In this document: in pieces, positions 8,343 to 17,540 of the stretch
How the letters are laid out: every line of letters starts with the position of its first letter
Numbering within the stretch: the first letter of the stretch is position 1
NCBI GenBank assembly: GCA_947493285.1
Contig: CANLQH010000001.1
Span: 496,001-560,000, forward strand
Direction of reading: 5' to 3'
DNA: 64,000 nt
Source of the DNA: an uncultured Tenacibaculum sp.
GTDB taxonomy: Bacteria > Bacteroidota > Bacteroidia > Flavobacteriales > Flavobacteriaceae
Made by a program: the position numbers and the translations under genes
Notes under the pieces: generated by a model
The model's database searches: none
What the model was told of the DNA's origin: nothing
The model's input: only the letters and a program-made list of their open reading frames with translations

Positions 8343-9122
8343 CTATAAACTATTTGCTTCTGCTATTAACTCAGCAATATCTTTTACAACAATTTGATCT
8401 TCTTTCATCTTAAATTTAACACCATCTGTCATCATTGTATTGCAATAAGGACACCCTGTAGCAATAATTTGTGGATTCGTTTCTAAGGCATCTTCGGTAC
8501 GTAACACGTTAATATCCATAGTTCCTTTTTCTGGTTCTTTGAACATTTGCGCACCTCCTGCTCCACAACATAAAGCAGTAGATTTATTACGTTTCATTTC
8601 CGTCATTTTAACCCCTAAACGATTAATTAACTGACGTGGAGTTTCATATACATCATTCGCTCTACCCAAATAACAAGGATCATGGTAAGTTACTCTCTTT
8701 CCTTTTAGATTTGCATCATCAATAGATAAACGACCATCTTGAATTAACTTACTAATGTATTGCGTGTGATGATATACTTTATACTTTCCTCCTAATCCTG
8801 GGTATTCATTTTTTATGGTATTAAATGAATGCGGATCGCAAGTAACAATTGTTTTTACTTCGTATGCATTTAAAACCTCAATATTGGTCATTGCTTGCAT
8901 TTGAAACAAAAACTCGTTTCCTGCACGTTTAGCTGCATCACCTGTTGAACTTTCTTCTGTACCTAATACAGCAAAATCAACTCCTGCCATATCTAATATT
9001 TTCACAAACGCTTTGGTAATTTTTTTCGCTCTATCATCATAACTTCCTGCTGCTCCCACCCAAAACAACACTTCTGGTTGTTTTCCTTGAGCCATCATAT
9101 CTGCCATTGTTGGTACGTTCAT
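8343..9122 (-). CDS. CCG-domain Fe-S electron-transfer protein (HdrD/GlcF-like)
   Basis: 259 residues with two cysteine-rich CCG-type clusters of the heterodisulfide-reductase/GlpC/LutA superfamily: Cys 95, HDPCYLGR (Cys 150), CCGAGG (185-186) and GCPYCNTM (224, 227). Such domains bind an unusual Fe-S cluster and pass electrons to or from a membrane partner. The next upstream gene encodes that partner type, a membrane subunit with two 4Fe-4S motifs. The pair resembles split HdrDE/DsrMK-like modules. The donor and acceptor are unknown; exchange with the menaquinone pool would be plausible but is inference. Confidence 0.85.
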   Translation of the reverse strand: MNVPTMADMMAQGKQPEVLFWVGAAGSYDDRAKKITKAFVKILDMAGVDFAVLGTEESSTGDAAKRAGNEFLFQMQAMTNIEVLNAYEVKTIVTCDPHSFNTIKNEYPGLGGKYKVYHHTQYISKLIQDGRLSIDDANLKGKRVTYHDPCYLGRANDVYETPRQLINRLGVKMTEMKRNKSTALCCGAGGAQMFKEPEKGTMDINVLRTEDALETNPQIIATGCPYCNTMMTDGVKFKMKEDQIVVKDIAELIAEANSL

Positions 9123-9183
9123 AATCTTATATTGTTTAATTGTTGATATGCTTCTTATTTAACTTTTTAATTGATAGATAAAT

Positions 9184-10500
9184 CTATTCGTCTTTCCAGT
9201 TTAATCTATCCATTTGGCTGTATTGCCATGGCGCTCCGTTATTTTCAATGTTAGTCATCATCATATTCAACTCTTGTGGAGCTGCAGATTCTTCCATTAC
9301 TAAGTAACGACGCATTTCCATAATAATTGATAATGGATCGATACCTATTGGACACTCTTGCACACATGCATTGCAACTTGTACATGCCCATAATTCTTCT
9401 GGAGAAATATAATCGTTTAATAATTGCTTACCATCATCTTTAAACACTCCTCCGTTAGCATCAATATTCTTTCCTACTTCTTCTAAACGATCACGAGTAT
9501 CCATCATAATTTTACGAGGTGATAACTCTTTACCTGTTAAGTTTGCAGGACATGAAGAAGTACAACGTCCACATTCTGTACACGTATATGCATTCATTAA
9601 TTGAACCCAGTTTAAATCGGCAACATCTGAAGCTCCAAACTTTGCTGGCACTTCATCTTCTGCTCCTCCTTCTGGCATAGCATACGGATCTGCATCTGGA
9701 TCCATCATCATCTTTACTTCGTTAGTTACTGCTTCTAAATTATCTAACTGCCCCTTTGGATCTAACTTCGCAAAGAAGGTATTAGGGAAAGCTAATAAAA
9801 TATGTAAGTGTTTAGAATAGTATAAGTAATTTAAGAAAATTAAGATTCCAACAATATGTAACCACCAAGCAGTTTTTTCGATTGTATGTAGCTCTTCATG
9901 TGAAAAACTACTAAACCAAGGAGCTATAAATTGTGAAACTACATTTCCTGCACCTGCTTCTTGAAAATTAACATCAGTAGCATTCATTATTAAGAATAAC
10001 GACATTAATACCATTTCGAAATATAAAATAATATTTCCATCATTCTTTGGCCAACTAGTCATCTCTTTACTCCAAAAACGTTTTACTCTTTGAATATTTC
10101 TACGTAGCCAAAATATTATTACAGCTACAAAAACTAAAGCCGCTAATACTTCGAAATTACCAATTAAGAAACCATAAATGGTATCTCCTAAAATTGGTTG
10201 AAAAACACGGTGTGTACCAAATAAACCATCAATAACGATTTCTAGCATTTCGATATTGATTAAAATAAATCCTACATATACTACAATATGTAAAATTCCT
10301 GAAAGTGGACGACGAACCATTTTGTATTGCCCTAAAGCAATTTTAACCATGTTTTTCCAACGTTCAGGTTTTCTATCTGTTCTATCAATATCTTTTCCTA
10401 GCTTAATGTTTCTAATAAGCTTACGAACATTCATTACAAAATATCCAATTCCTGCAATTAAAATAAATGCAAAAAAGATGTTTGGTACGTATTTCTCCAT
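9184..10500 (-). CDS. Membrane quinone/Fe-S oxidoreductase subunit with 4Fe-4S dicluster
   Basis: 438 residues. The N-terminal half has about five transmembrane segments (near 8-25, 68-90, 115-132, 160-175, 213-230) in the style of nitrate-reductase-gamma/HdrE haem b subunits, with several His residues. A soluble loop then leads to two ferredoxin motifs, CTECGRCTSSCP (307-318) and CTSCNACVQECP (373-384). It forms an obvious pair with the CCG-domain protein encoded 61 bases downstream. Predicted to move electrons between quinone and the soluble subunit at the inner membrane. Physiological role unknown. Confidence 0.85.
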   Translation of the reverse strand: MEKYVPNIFFAFILIAGIGYFVMNVRKLIRNIKLGKDIDRTDRKPERWKNMVKIALGQYKMVRRPLSGILHIVVYVGFILINIEMLEIVIDGLFGTHRVFQPILGDTIYGFLIGNFEVLAALVFVAVIIFWLRRNIQRVKRFWSKEMTSWPKNDGNIILYFEMVLMSLFLIMNATDVNFQEAGAGNVVSQFIAPWFSSFSHEELHTIEKTAWWLHIVGILIFLNYLYYSKHLHILLAFPNTFFAKLDPKGQLDNLEAVTNEVKMMMDPDADPYAMPEGGAEDEVPAKFGASDVADLNWVQLMNAYTCTECGRCTSSCPANLTGKELSPRKIMMDTRDRLEEVGKNIDANGGVFKDDGKQLLNDYISPEELWACTSCNACVQECPIGIDPLSIIMEMRRYLVMEESAAPQELNMMMTNIENNGAPWQYSQMDRLNWKDE

Positions 10501-10542
10501 CGTTCTTTAATTATTAAGTTTTGTTAGTTTATTAATGTAAGC

Positions 10543-11514
10543 CTATTTATTACTTACATTTTTAGTGTTATTCTCTTCGTTAAATGGTTTTGCTTTTTTA
10601 CCAAATAATGAAAAATGTACAAAGCGTTTTGGGTTTAATTTCATTTCACGTAATAACTCTTCCATTTCTTTCGATGCATTCGTTAAATTAGTATACATCT
10701 TATCATCTGTCATCAACTTACCTAAAGTTCCTTTTCCTGATTTCATATTTGCTAATAACGCATTCACATCAGTTAATGTAGTTTCTAATTTTTTAACCGT
10801 TTCTCCTAAATTTGATTTTGCTAAATCTTCTGAAACTTTCGAGAAATTATCTGTTATTTTTTTAGCGTTTACTAAAGTAGAATCTAGATTGTCCTTGTTA
10901 TTTGCTAATAAACCATTAACTGAAGACAATGTTTTTCGAACATCTGTGATTGTGCCTTCTAATCCAGAGATACTTCTATTTAAACTCTTACGTGATTTTT
11001 CATCTAAGACTTGATTCAAACCTATCAATAAAGAATCAGCACCAACCAATACATTTTCTAGTTTAGCTTGAATAGGATTTAATTTTTCTCCTACTGAAGA
11101 AAAGATATCTGATTCTACTTCTCCTTTCAAGAAATCTCCTGAAATAGCAGTTTCTCCATCATATTTTGGAACGATTGCTAAATTTTGTCCGCCCATTAAA
11201 CTAGCAGAGTAAATTTTAGCAATACTATTTTTTGAAAAATTAAAATCGGTTGCTAAAGAAATCTTAACAATTAGATTTCCTTTTTTTTCTGGAGAATTAT
11301 TAAAAACAATTTCATCTACCTTACCTACTTTTAAACCATTAATGGTTACCTGACTAGCTTCATTAAGTCCATTAATATTGTTGTATTCTACAAAAAAGTG
11401 TCGGCTACCAGCGCTAAATAAGTCTTGCCCCTTTAAGAAATTATACCCCCAAATAAATAAAGCGATAATAACTACAGCGACAATTCCCGTTTTAAGTTCT
11501 TTAGACATAAACAT
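10543..11514 (-). CDS. mlaD: MlaD-family (MCE domain) lipid transport protein
   Basis: 323 residues: an inner-membrane anchor at about 8-25, an MCE/MlaD domain at about 36-115 (FFVEYNNINGLNEASQV, VTINGLKVGKV), then a long helical region of repeated Leu/Asn-rich heptads likely to form an elongated coiled coil, and a basic tail. MlaD proteins carry phospholipids between the two membranes. The permease and ATPase partners are not in the window. The first ATG (11514) keeps the family-like M-x-x-SKE spacing; an ATG two codons later is the alternative. It lies between amiC and the Fe-S genes. Confidence 0.85.
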   Translation of the reverse strand: MFMSKELKTGIVAVVIIALFIWGYNFLKGQDLFSAGSRHFFVEYNNINGLNEASQVTINGLKVGKVDEIVFNNSPEKKGNLIVKISLATDFNFSKNSIAKIYSASLMGGQNLAIVPKYDGETAISGDFLKGEVESDIFSSVGEKLNPIQAKLENVLVGADSLLIGLNQVLDEKSRKSLNRSISGLEGTITDVRKTLSSVNGLLANNKDNLDSTLVNAKKITDNFSKVSEDLAKSNLGETVKKLETTLTDVNALLANMKSGKGTLGKLMTDDKMYTNLTNASKEMEELLREMKLNPKRFVHFSLFGKKAKPFNEENNTKNVSNK

Positions 11515-11573
11515 AATTTATACCAGCGAAAATACTAATAATTTTGTGAGTATAAATATAGAATTCCTCTAAA

Positions 11574-12827
11574 TTAACGGTTTTTCAAGGCTTCTTTTAT
11601 ACTTATTCTTTGTCCGTCTTTAAAAGCAACAACCCAAGCATCTTTATAACCAGTTTTTCTAACTTTGGTTAAAATCTTTTTAATTTCAACAAAATCAGAA
11701 GTATTACCATAGTAATATTTGTAGTAATCATCAATAAACATAGACTCTACATTTTTTAATCCTTTAAAGTTGAAATTATTCTCGTCTAAATATTTTTTTG
11801 ATGCTGCTATCTGTACTTTAAACTCAACTACTGAATTCACCTTCTTTTTAACCACTGGTGATTTTTTCACTGGAGCTTTAACAACAATTTTCTTAGGAGT
11901 TCTCTTAATTTCTTTTTTAGCTGCTACAACTTTCTTTTCCTCCTTTTTCTTTGGAGTAGTTTTTTTAACTATTGGTTTTGTTTTTTTAGGAGTTGGCTTC
12001 TTTTTAGTAACAGCAACTGCATTATTTACATCGTTTAGTTTTACACCTTGTATATATTTTTTAATTGCCTTTGCAATTGCTTTAGCCATTTTTATTTGAC
12101 CAGATCGAGTATTTAAAAATCGCCCTTCAGATTTATTCGTTAAAAAACCTAACTCTATTAAAACACTTGGCATTACGGTTTCTCTTAACACTAAGAAATT
12201 ATCTTGTTTTACTCTTCGGTTATTTCTTTTTAATGATATAAAGTTATCTTGAATCATACTAGCTATAGATAAACTATTATCAAGATTTTCTTCCTGAAGT
12301 ACCGATAATCCAATCAATGATTCTGGTGAATTTGGATCATAATCATAATTTTGCTTATAATTATCCTCTAATAAAATTACCGCATTTTCTCTTTTGGCTA
12401 TTTCAAAATTCCCATTATTTCCTCTCAAACCTAAAACAAAAGTACTTGCACCATGAGGTGATTCTTTTGTAAAAGCGTCACAGTGTATTGACACAAATAA
12501 GTCTGCTTTTTTTGTATTCGCAATTTTAGCTCTATTATGCAACTCTACAAAAACATCCTTTTTACGAGTGTAAACAACATTAATATCTTTTGCAGTTAAC
12601 AATTCCTTACCAACATCTAAAGCTACTTGTAAGGCTATTTTCTTTTCTCTATAACCATTACCAATATTACCAGAATCTTTTCCGCCATGACCAGCATCTA
12701 AAACTACAGTATACTTTTTTTGCGCAGATACTTCAACAGAAAAGCTAAAAAAATCACAAAATATTATTAAAAAAATAAAGGATAATTTCGAGAGATTATA
12801 TTTACAGGATTTTAAGAATTGCATCAA
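11574..12827 (-). CDS. amiC: N-acetylmuramoyl-L-alanine amidase (Amidase_3) with SPOR-like tail
   Basis: 417 residues. An N-terminal hydrophobic segment at about 14-35 ends VSAQ. The Amidase_3 domain starts YTVVLDAGHGGKDSG with zinc ligands His 47, Glu 61 in YREKK, and His in VSIHCDAF near 115, plus the catalytic Glu in VLIELGFLTN near 227. A Lys/Pro/Val-rich linker (about 270-335) leads to a SPOR-like C-terminal domain (FKVQIAASKKYLD onward) that would bind denuded glycan at division sites. It cleaves the amide bond between muramic acid and the stem peptide. It diverges from lptD and heads the mlaD operon. Confidence 0.9.
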   Translation of the reverse strand: MMQFLKSCKYNLSKLSFIFLIIFCDFFSFSVEVSAQKKYTVVLDAGHGGKDSGNIGNGYREKKIALQVALDVGKELLTAKDINVVYTRKKDVFVELHNRAKIANTKKADLFVSIHCDAFTKESPHGASTFVLGLRGNNGNFEIAKRENAVILLEDNYKQNYDYDPNSPESLIGLSVLQEENLDNSLSIASMIQDNFISLKRNNRRVKQDNFLVLRETVMPSVLIELGFLTNKSEGRFLNTRSGQIKMAKAIAKAIKKYIQGVKLNDVNNAVAVTKKKPTPKKTKPIVKKTTPKKKEEKKVVAAKKEIKRTPKKIVVKAPVKKSPVVKKKVNSVVEFKVQIAASKKYLDENNFNFKGLKNVESMFIDDYYKYYYGNTSDFVEIKKILTKVRKTGYKDAWVVAFKDGQRISIKEALKNR

Positions 12828-12917
12828 TAAAATTTAACTATTTTTGATTTTTATTTTAAGGCATTCAAATAGCACGCCAAAGTTTTTAAATATAACACAA
12901 AAATAGTATTTATAACA

Positions 12918-15623
12918 TTGCGAACAAATCTAACTTACATACTTTTAGCTTTCTACCTCTTTTGTTTTCAAATAGGTAATGCTCAAGATTTTGGCAAAAC
13001 AAATGTACCCCCTCAAAAGCCTGCTAAAAAACCTGTTTTAAATATTAAAAAAGATACTTTAATCGATTTAAAGAAAGGTGATTTATTAGATTTAAAAAAG
13101 GACACGATAGCTAACGATTCTATAAAACCTAAAGAAGTTATCGACGGAATTATTACGCACAATGCTGAAGATTATACTATTCAAAACGCAAAAGACAAAA
13201 CTGTTACTTTATATAACAAAGCCCAAGTAACTTATACTGATATTGACCTAAAAGCAGGAATTATTATTCTTGACTATAAAAACAATACTGTTTATGCCAA
13301 AGGAATTAAAGATAGCTTAGGTTATCATCAACGACCAGTTTTTAAACAAGGCAGTCAAGAATCTGAACAAGACTCAATTCTATTTAATTTTAAAACTAAA
13401 AAAGCTTTAGTTTATGGTGTAAAAACTGTTCAAGGAGGAATTATCACTTACGGTGAAAAAACAAAAAGGGTAAACGACTCTACTATTTATATGCGTCGTT
13501 TACGTTTTACAACATCACAAAAAGATAATCCTGATTATTATATTCAAACTAACAAAGCAAAATTAGTCCCTGGAAAAAAAATTATAATAGGTGGAAGTAA
13601 TTTAGTTTTAGCTGACGTACCTACACCTGTATATTTACCTTTTGCTTTTTTTCCGTTAACTGATAAAAGAACCTCTGGTTTTATTATTCCTTCTTATGGT
13701 GAAAGTAATAGACAAGGTTTCTTTTTACAAAATGGTGGTTATTACTTTGCTTTAAGTGATTATTTTGACTTAACCGTTTTGGGTGACATATACACCAATG
13801 GAAGTTGGGGTTTAAGAGGTGATTCAAATTATTATGTTCGTTATAAATTTAGTGGTAATTTCAGCATTCGTTTTGAAAATATTATTCAAGGAATTAGAGG
13901 TTTAAGTGACTTTAGTAAATCATCAAATTTTAATCTTCAATGGAGTCATAGCCAAGACACTAAATCAAGTCCTAACTCTCGTTTTTCAGCCTCTGTTAAT
14001 TTAGGAAGCAGTACCTATTACCGTCAATCACTTAATGAATTTAATAGTTCACAGTTCTTAAACAACACATTAAACTCTTCTATTTCATACTATAAAAACT
14101 TTGTTGGCACACCATTTAACATGAATGTTACTGCAACGCATTCTCAAAATACAAATACGCAACAAATAACCATGACACTGCCATCTCTACAATTAAACAT
14201 GGATCGTATTTATCCTTTTGTAGGTAAAAATGGGGTTAAGAAAAATCCTATTCAAAAAATGGGATTAACTTATAGTATGCAGGGTGAGTTAAGAATTAAC
14301 ACTACCGATGATGAGTTTTTTACTCAAAAAATGTTTAACTCAGCAAAAAAAGGAATTCAACATAATATAAGTACTAATACAAATTTAAAAGCTTTTAAGT
14401 ACTTTACATTATCACCAAGCATCAACTATAAAGACGTTTGGTATTTTGATAAAATTAATAAGCGATATGATCCTTCTGCAACAAATTCAAGTGGTAATCT
14501 TGGAGCTGTTATTAATGATACAATAAGTGGATTTAATCGTTTTCATGAATATAATTTTGGTGTTTCTTTATCTACTAACATTTACGGAACTTTTAATTTT
14601 AAAAAAGGGAGATTAAAAGCAATCCGTCACACATTTAGACCTTCTATTTCATACGGATATAGACCTAACTTTGCTCAAAATCATGAATTGCAAGTACAAC
14701 AAAGTAATGATCCAAATGATTTATTAACCTATTCACCCTTTGAAGGAGGGATTTATGGCACACCTGGAAGTGGATTATCTAATTCTATTGGAATTACATT
14801 AAACAATGTTTTAGAAGCTAAGGTTGCTCCAAAAGACCCCGATAGTGATGAAGAAGACAAGAAAATAACTATACTTAATAATTTAAATTTCAGTTCCAGT
14901 TATAATATTGCGGCAGATAGTTTACGTTGGAGTCCAGTAAGTGCAAATGCAGGTACTCGTCTATTTAAAGATAAGTTAGCCTTAAATGTAAATGCCACTT
15001 TAGATCCTTATCAAATAAATGATAAAGGGCAAAGAATTAATAAATTTAATTCTGATATTTTTAGATTAACAAACTTTGGTATTACAGCAAATTATTCTCT
15101 CTCTAGTAAAGATTTTCAAAAGAAAGAAGAGGGAGAAGATAATTCGGATGAAAATAATGGTAATGGAGCTCAAGACACACCAGATGTATTTGGTCAAAAT
15201 ACACCACCTGTAAATGGTTTTGCTAGTAACCCAGATAATCAACAAAATAAAGGGAATGAAACAAAAGAAACTGAACTTTACAAATTAAAAATTCCCTGGA
15301 CATTAAACTTAGCCTATGCTATGAACTATTCAAATAATGGGCTTAGAAGTAACATAGGAAGCAATACGTTAATGTTTAGTGGTGATGTAGAGTTATCTCC
15401 TAAATGGAAAGTTGGTTTTTCCTCTGGATATGACATAAAAGATAATGCTTTTACCTACACACGCTTAAATTTCTCTAGGGACTTAGACAGTTGGCGCTTT
15501 AATTTTAGCTGGACTCCTTTTGGAACAAACTCATCTTATTACTTTTTTATAGGTGTTAAAGCTGGGGTGTTAAGTGATTTAAAATGGGATAAAAACAAAC
15601 CACCTGACAGAAGGCTTTTTTAA
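12918..15623 (+). CDS. lptD: LPS-assembly protein LptD, outer membrane
   Basis: 901 residues, OstA-like. A signal peptide of about 22 residues ends IGNAQ. A periplasmic beta-jellyroll domain (about 130-260, YGVKTVQGGI, LVLADVPTPVYLPFAFFPL) is followed by a long barrel rich in alternating aromatic strands. It inserts LPS/LOS into the outer leaflet. The start is TTG at 12918: no ATG lies close, and the signal peptide begins directly after it. An acidic, Asn/Gly-rich segment at about 740-790 is probably an extracellular loop. It diverges from amiC and is followed 22 bases later by ridA. Confidence 0.9.
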   Translation: MRTNLTYILLAFYLFCFQIGNAQDFGKTNVPPQKPAKKPVLNIKKDTLIDLKKGDLLDLKKDTIANDSIKPKEVIDGIITHNAEDYTIQNAKDKTVTLYNKAQVTYTDIDLKAGIIILDYKNNTVYAKGIKDSLGYHQRPVFKQGSQESEQDSILFNFKTKKALVYGVKTVQGGIITYGEKTKRVNDSTIYMRRLRFTTSQKDNPDYYIQTNKAKLVPGKKIIIGGSNLVLADVPTPVYLPFAFFPLTDKRTSGFIIPSYGESNRQGFFLQNGGYYFALSDYFDLTVLGDIYTNGSWGLRGDSNYYVRYKFSGNFSIRFENIIQGIRGLSDFSKSSNFNLQWSHSQDTKSSPNSRFSASVNLGSSTYYRQSLNEFNSSQFLNNTLNSSISYYKNFVGTPFNMNVTATHSQNTNTQQITMTLPSLQLNMDRIYPFVGKNGVKKNPIQKMGLTYSMQGELRINTTDDEFFTQKMFNSAKKGIQHNISTNTNLKAFKYFTLSPSINYKDVWYFDKINKRYDPSATNSSGNLGAVINDTISGFNRFHEYNFGVSLSTNIYGTFNFKKGRLKAIRHTFRPSISYGYRPNFAQNHELQVQQSNDPNDLLTYSPFEGGIYGTPGSGLSNSIGITLNNVLEAKVAPKDPDSDEEDKKITILNNLNFSSSYNIAADSLRWSPVSANAGTRLFKDKLALNVNATLDPYQINDKGQRINKFNSDIFRLTNFGITANYSLSSKDFQKKEEGEDNSDENNGNGAQDTPDVFGQNTPPVNGFASNPDNQQNKGNETKETELYKLKIPWTLNLAYAMNYSNNGLRSNIGSNTLMFSGDVELSPKWKVGFSSGYDIKDNAFTYTRLNFSRDLDSWRFNFSWTPFGTNSSYYFFIGVKAGVLSDLKWDKNKPPDRRLF

Positions 15624-15645
15624 ACTATTTAGAATAAAGATTAAA

Positions 15646-16026
15646 ATGAAAAAAATAATAACTACCGGTAAAGCTCCTGCTCCTATAGGCCCGTACAATC
15701 AAGCAGTATTAAGTGGTAACACACTTTATTCTTCTGGTCAAATCGCGATTAATCCAGAAACTGGAAACTTAGTTTTAGATTCTATTGAAGCAGAAACAAA
15801 ACAAGTAATGAAAAACATGAAAGAAGTTTTAGCGGCGGCTGAAATGACTTTCGAAAACGTAGTTAAAACTTCTATTTTCATTTCAGATATGCATAATTTT
15901 TCTAAAATCAATGCAGTGTATGCTGAGTATTTTAATGAAGCTACTGCACCAGCTAGAGAAACTGTTGAAGTAGCTAATTTACCTAAGTTTGTAAACGTAG
16001 AGATTAGCATGATCGCTATTAAATAG
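15646..16026 (+). CDS. ridA: RidA-family enamine/imine deaminase
   Basis: 126 residues, full length for the family. It hydrolyses reactive enamine/imine products of PLP enzymes in the cytosol. Visible signatures are APAPIGPYNQAV at the N-terminus, LYSSGQIAINPETG, and PARETVEVANLPKF containing the carboxylate-binding Arg. It starts 22 bases after lptD on the same strand and ends at a strong hairpin, so it is probably co-transcribed with lptD without a functional link. The window also holds a serine dehydratase (22427), a source of the kind of intermediate RidA detoxifies. Confidence 0.92.
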   Translation: MKKIITTGKAPAPIGPYNQAVLSGNTLYSSGQIAINPETGNLVLDSIEAETKQVMKNMKEVLAAAEMTFENVVKTSIFISDMHNFSKINAVYAEYFNEATAPARETVEVANLPKFVNVEISMIAIK

Positions 16027-16042
16027 TTTGTGAAATTACAAC

Positions 16043-16079
16043 AAAAGAAAACCGAAACAATTTGTTTCGGTTTTCTTTT
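16043..16079. terminator. Bidirectional terminator between ridA and mgsA
   Basis: Near-perfect palindrome: 18-base arms AAAAGAAAACCGAAACAA and complement around one base, A-rich on one side and T-rich on the other, lying between two converging genes. It can serve both. Confidence 0.85.
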
Positions 16080-16088
16080 ATATACTTT

Positions 16089-16451
16089 TTAAATTGACTT
16101 CATCAACAATTCTGCAGTTGCTGGATTTGTTGCCAAGGGAACATCGTGGACATCACATAAACGCAACAACATAGAAATATCTGGTTCGTGTGGATGTTTC
16201 TCATGTGGATCTCTAAAAAACAACACCATATTACACTTTCCTTCTGCTACCCTACTTGCTATTTGAGCATCACCTCCATAAGGTCCAGATAGATACTTAG
16301 TTACTTTGAATCCAGCTTTTTCAGCTTTTGTTCCAGTAGTACCAGTAGAAATTAATTCAATTTCTTTTTGATGTAAAATTGCTTTGTGCTCATTTAAAAA
16401 CTGAACCATTTCTGCCTTCTTACCATCGTGTGCAATAATTGCTATCTCCAT
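16089..16451 (-). CDS. mgsA: Methylglyoxal synthase
   Basis: Converts dihydroxyacetone phosphate to methylglyoxal and phosphate, a bypass of lower glycolysis. 120 residues from the ATG at 16451: MEIAIIAHDGKKAEM, STGTTGTKAEKAG (phosphate loop), YLSGPYGGDAQIASRVAEGK and FFRDPHEKHPHEPDISMLLRL are diagnostic, with catalytic Asp and His in these blocks. An ATG ten codons upstream lies inside the gapA terminator stem and is rejected as start; AAGGAAAAAT before 16451 is the better ribosome binding site. It lies downstream of pfkA and gapA, which fits its role when triose phosphates accumulate. Confidence 0.93.
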   Translation of the reverse strand: MEIAIIAHDGKKAEMVQFLNEHKAILHQKEIELISTGTTGTKAEKAGFKVTKYLSGPYGGDAQIASRVAEGKCNMVLFFRDPHEKHPHEPDISMLLRLCDVHDVPLATNPATAELLMKSI

Positions 16452-16466
16452 ATTTTTCCTTCTAAT

Positions 16467-16493
16467 AAAAAATTCCCGCATAAAAGCGGGAAT
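16467..16493 (-). terminator. Terminator of pfkA-gapA
   Basis: Stem ATTCCCGC / GCGGGAAT with a 6-base loop followed on the minus strand by TTTTTTATT, 26 bases after the gapA stop. The same stem sequence recurs at 47066-47088. Confidence 0.85.
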
Positions 16494-16518
16494 ACAATTT
16501 ACAAAATATTTTATGCTT

Positions 16519-17511
16519 TTATAAAGATGCCGAATATTCTAATAAATCAACAATCTTAGTTGCGTAACCATACTCATTATCATACCAAGAAATTACTTTA
16601 AAAAAGTTTTCATTTAACTCTAATGAAGCTCCTGCATCAACAACAGAAGTTCTTGTTTCAGAAACAAAATCTTGAGAAACAACTTCATCATAAGTAACGT
16701 CTAAAATCCCTTTTAAATCATCTTTAGATGCTTCTTCTAATGCTTTTAAAATTTCTTTTAACGAAGTTGCTTTTCTAGTTTTAAAAGTTAAATCTACTAA
16801 AGACACATCCATTGTTGGCACACGAACAGCCATCCCTGTTAATTTACCTTCTAACTCAGGAATTACTTTTGTAACTGCTTTCGCTGCTCCAGTAGAAGTT
16901 GGTATAATATTATGCAATGCAGAACGCCCACGAGTACGCTTAGAGTTTGGTCCATCAACTAAGTTTTGAGTCGATGTAGCTGAGTGAACAGTAGTCATTA
17001 AACCTTCTTCTAATCCAAAGTTTTCGTGTAATACTTTTGCTAATGGTGCTAAACAATTTGTAGTACATGAAGCATTAGAAACAATAGTTTCTTCAGCTGT
17101 CATTTCTTTATGATTAACTCCCATTACATACATTTTAGCATCTTTAGATGGTGCGGAAATGATTACTTTCTTAGCTCCTCCTTTAATATGTAATTCAGCT
17201 TTTTCTTTAGTGGTAAAAAAACCTGTAGATTCAATTACATATTCTGCTCCGACTTCATTCCATTTTAAATTCTCAGGATTTCTATCTGCTGTAATTCTAA
17301 CTACTTGTCCGTTTACAACTAAGTTTCCGTCTTTCACCTCAACATCACCATCGAAACGACCATGAACAGAATCGTATTTTAATAAATAGGCTAAATAATC
17401 TACATCTAATAAATCATTAATGGCAACTACTTGCACATTATCTCTTTTCATTGCTGAACGGAATGCTAATCTACCTATCCTTCCAAATCCGTTAATTCCT
17501 ATTTTTATCAT
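16519..17511 (-). CDS. gapA: Glyceraldehyde-3-phosphate dehydrogenase, type I
   Basis: 330 residues. [14 protein letters not shown] is the NAD-binding start, Asp 33 (AINDL) favours NAD over NADP, the active-site block [12 protein letters not shown] has Cys 149, and the base is His 176 (TTVHSAT). [22 protein letters not shown] and [12 protein letters not shown] blocks complete the family pattern. It catalyses phosphorylating oxidation of glyceraldehyde 3-phosphate in the cytosol. It begins 29 bases after pfkA on the same strand, so the two probably form an operon, closed by the hairpin at 16467-16493. Confidence 0.96.
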   Translation of the reverse strand: MIKIGINGFGRIGRLAFRSAMKRDNVQVVAINDLLDVDYLAYLLKYDSVHGRFDGDVEVKDGNLVVNGQVVRITADRNPENLKWNEVGAEYVIESTGFFTTKEKAELHIKGGAKKVIISAPSKDAKMYVMGVNHKEMTAEETIVSNASCTTNCLAPLAKVLHENFGLEEGLMTTVHSATSTQNLVDGPNSKRTRGRSALHNIIPTSTGAAKAVTKVIPELEGKLTGMAVRVPTMDVSLVDLTFKTRKATSLKEILKALEEASKDDLKGILDVTYDEVVSQDFVSETRTSVVDAGASLELNENFFKVISWYDNEYGYATKIVDLLEYSASL

Positions 17512-17540
17512 TTACTTAATTTTAATATTCTTATTTTAAT

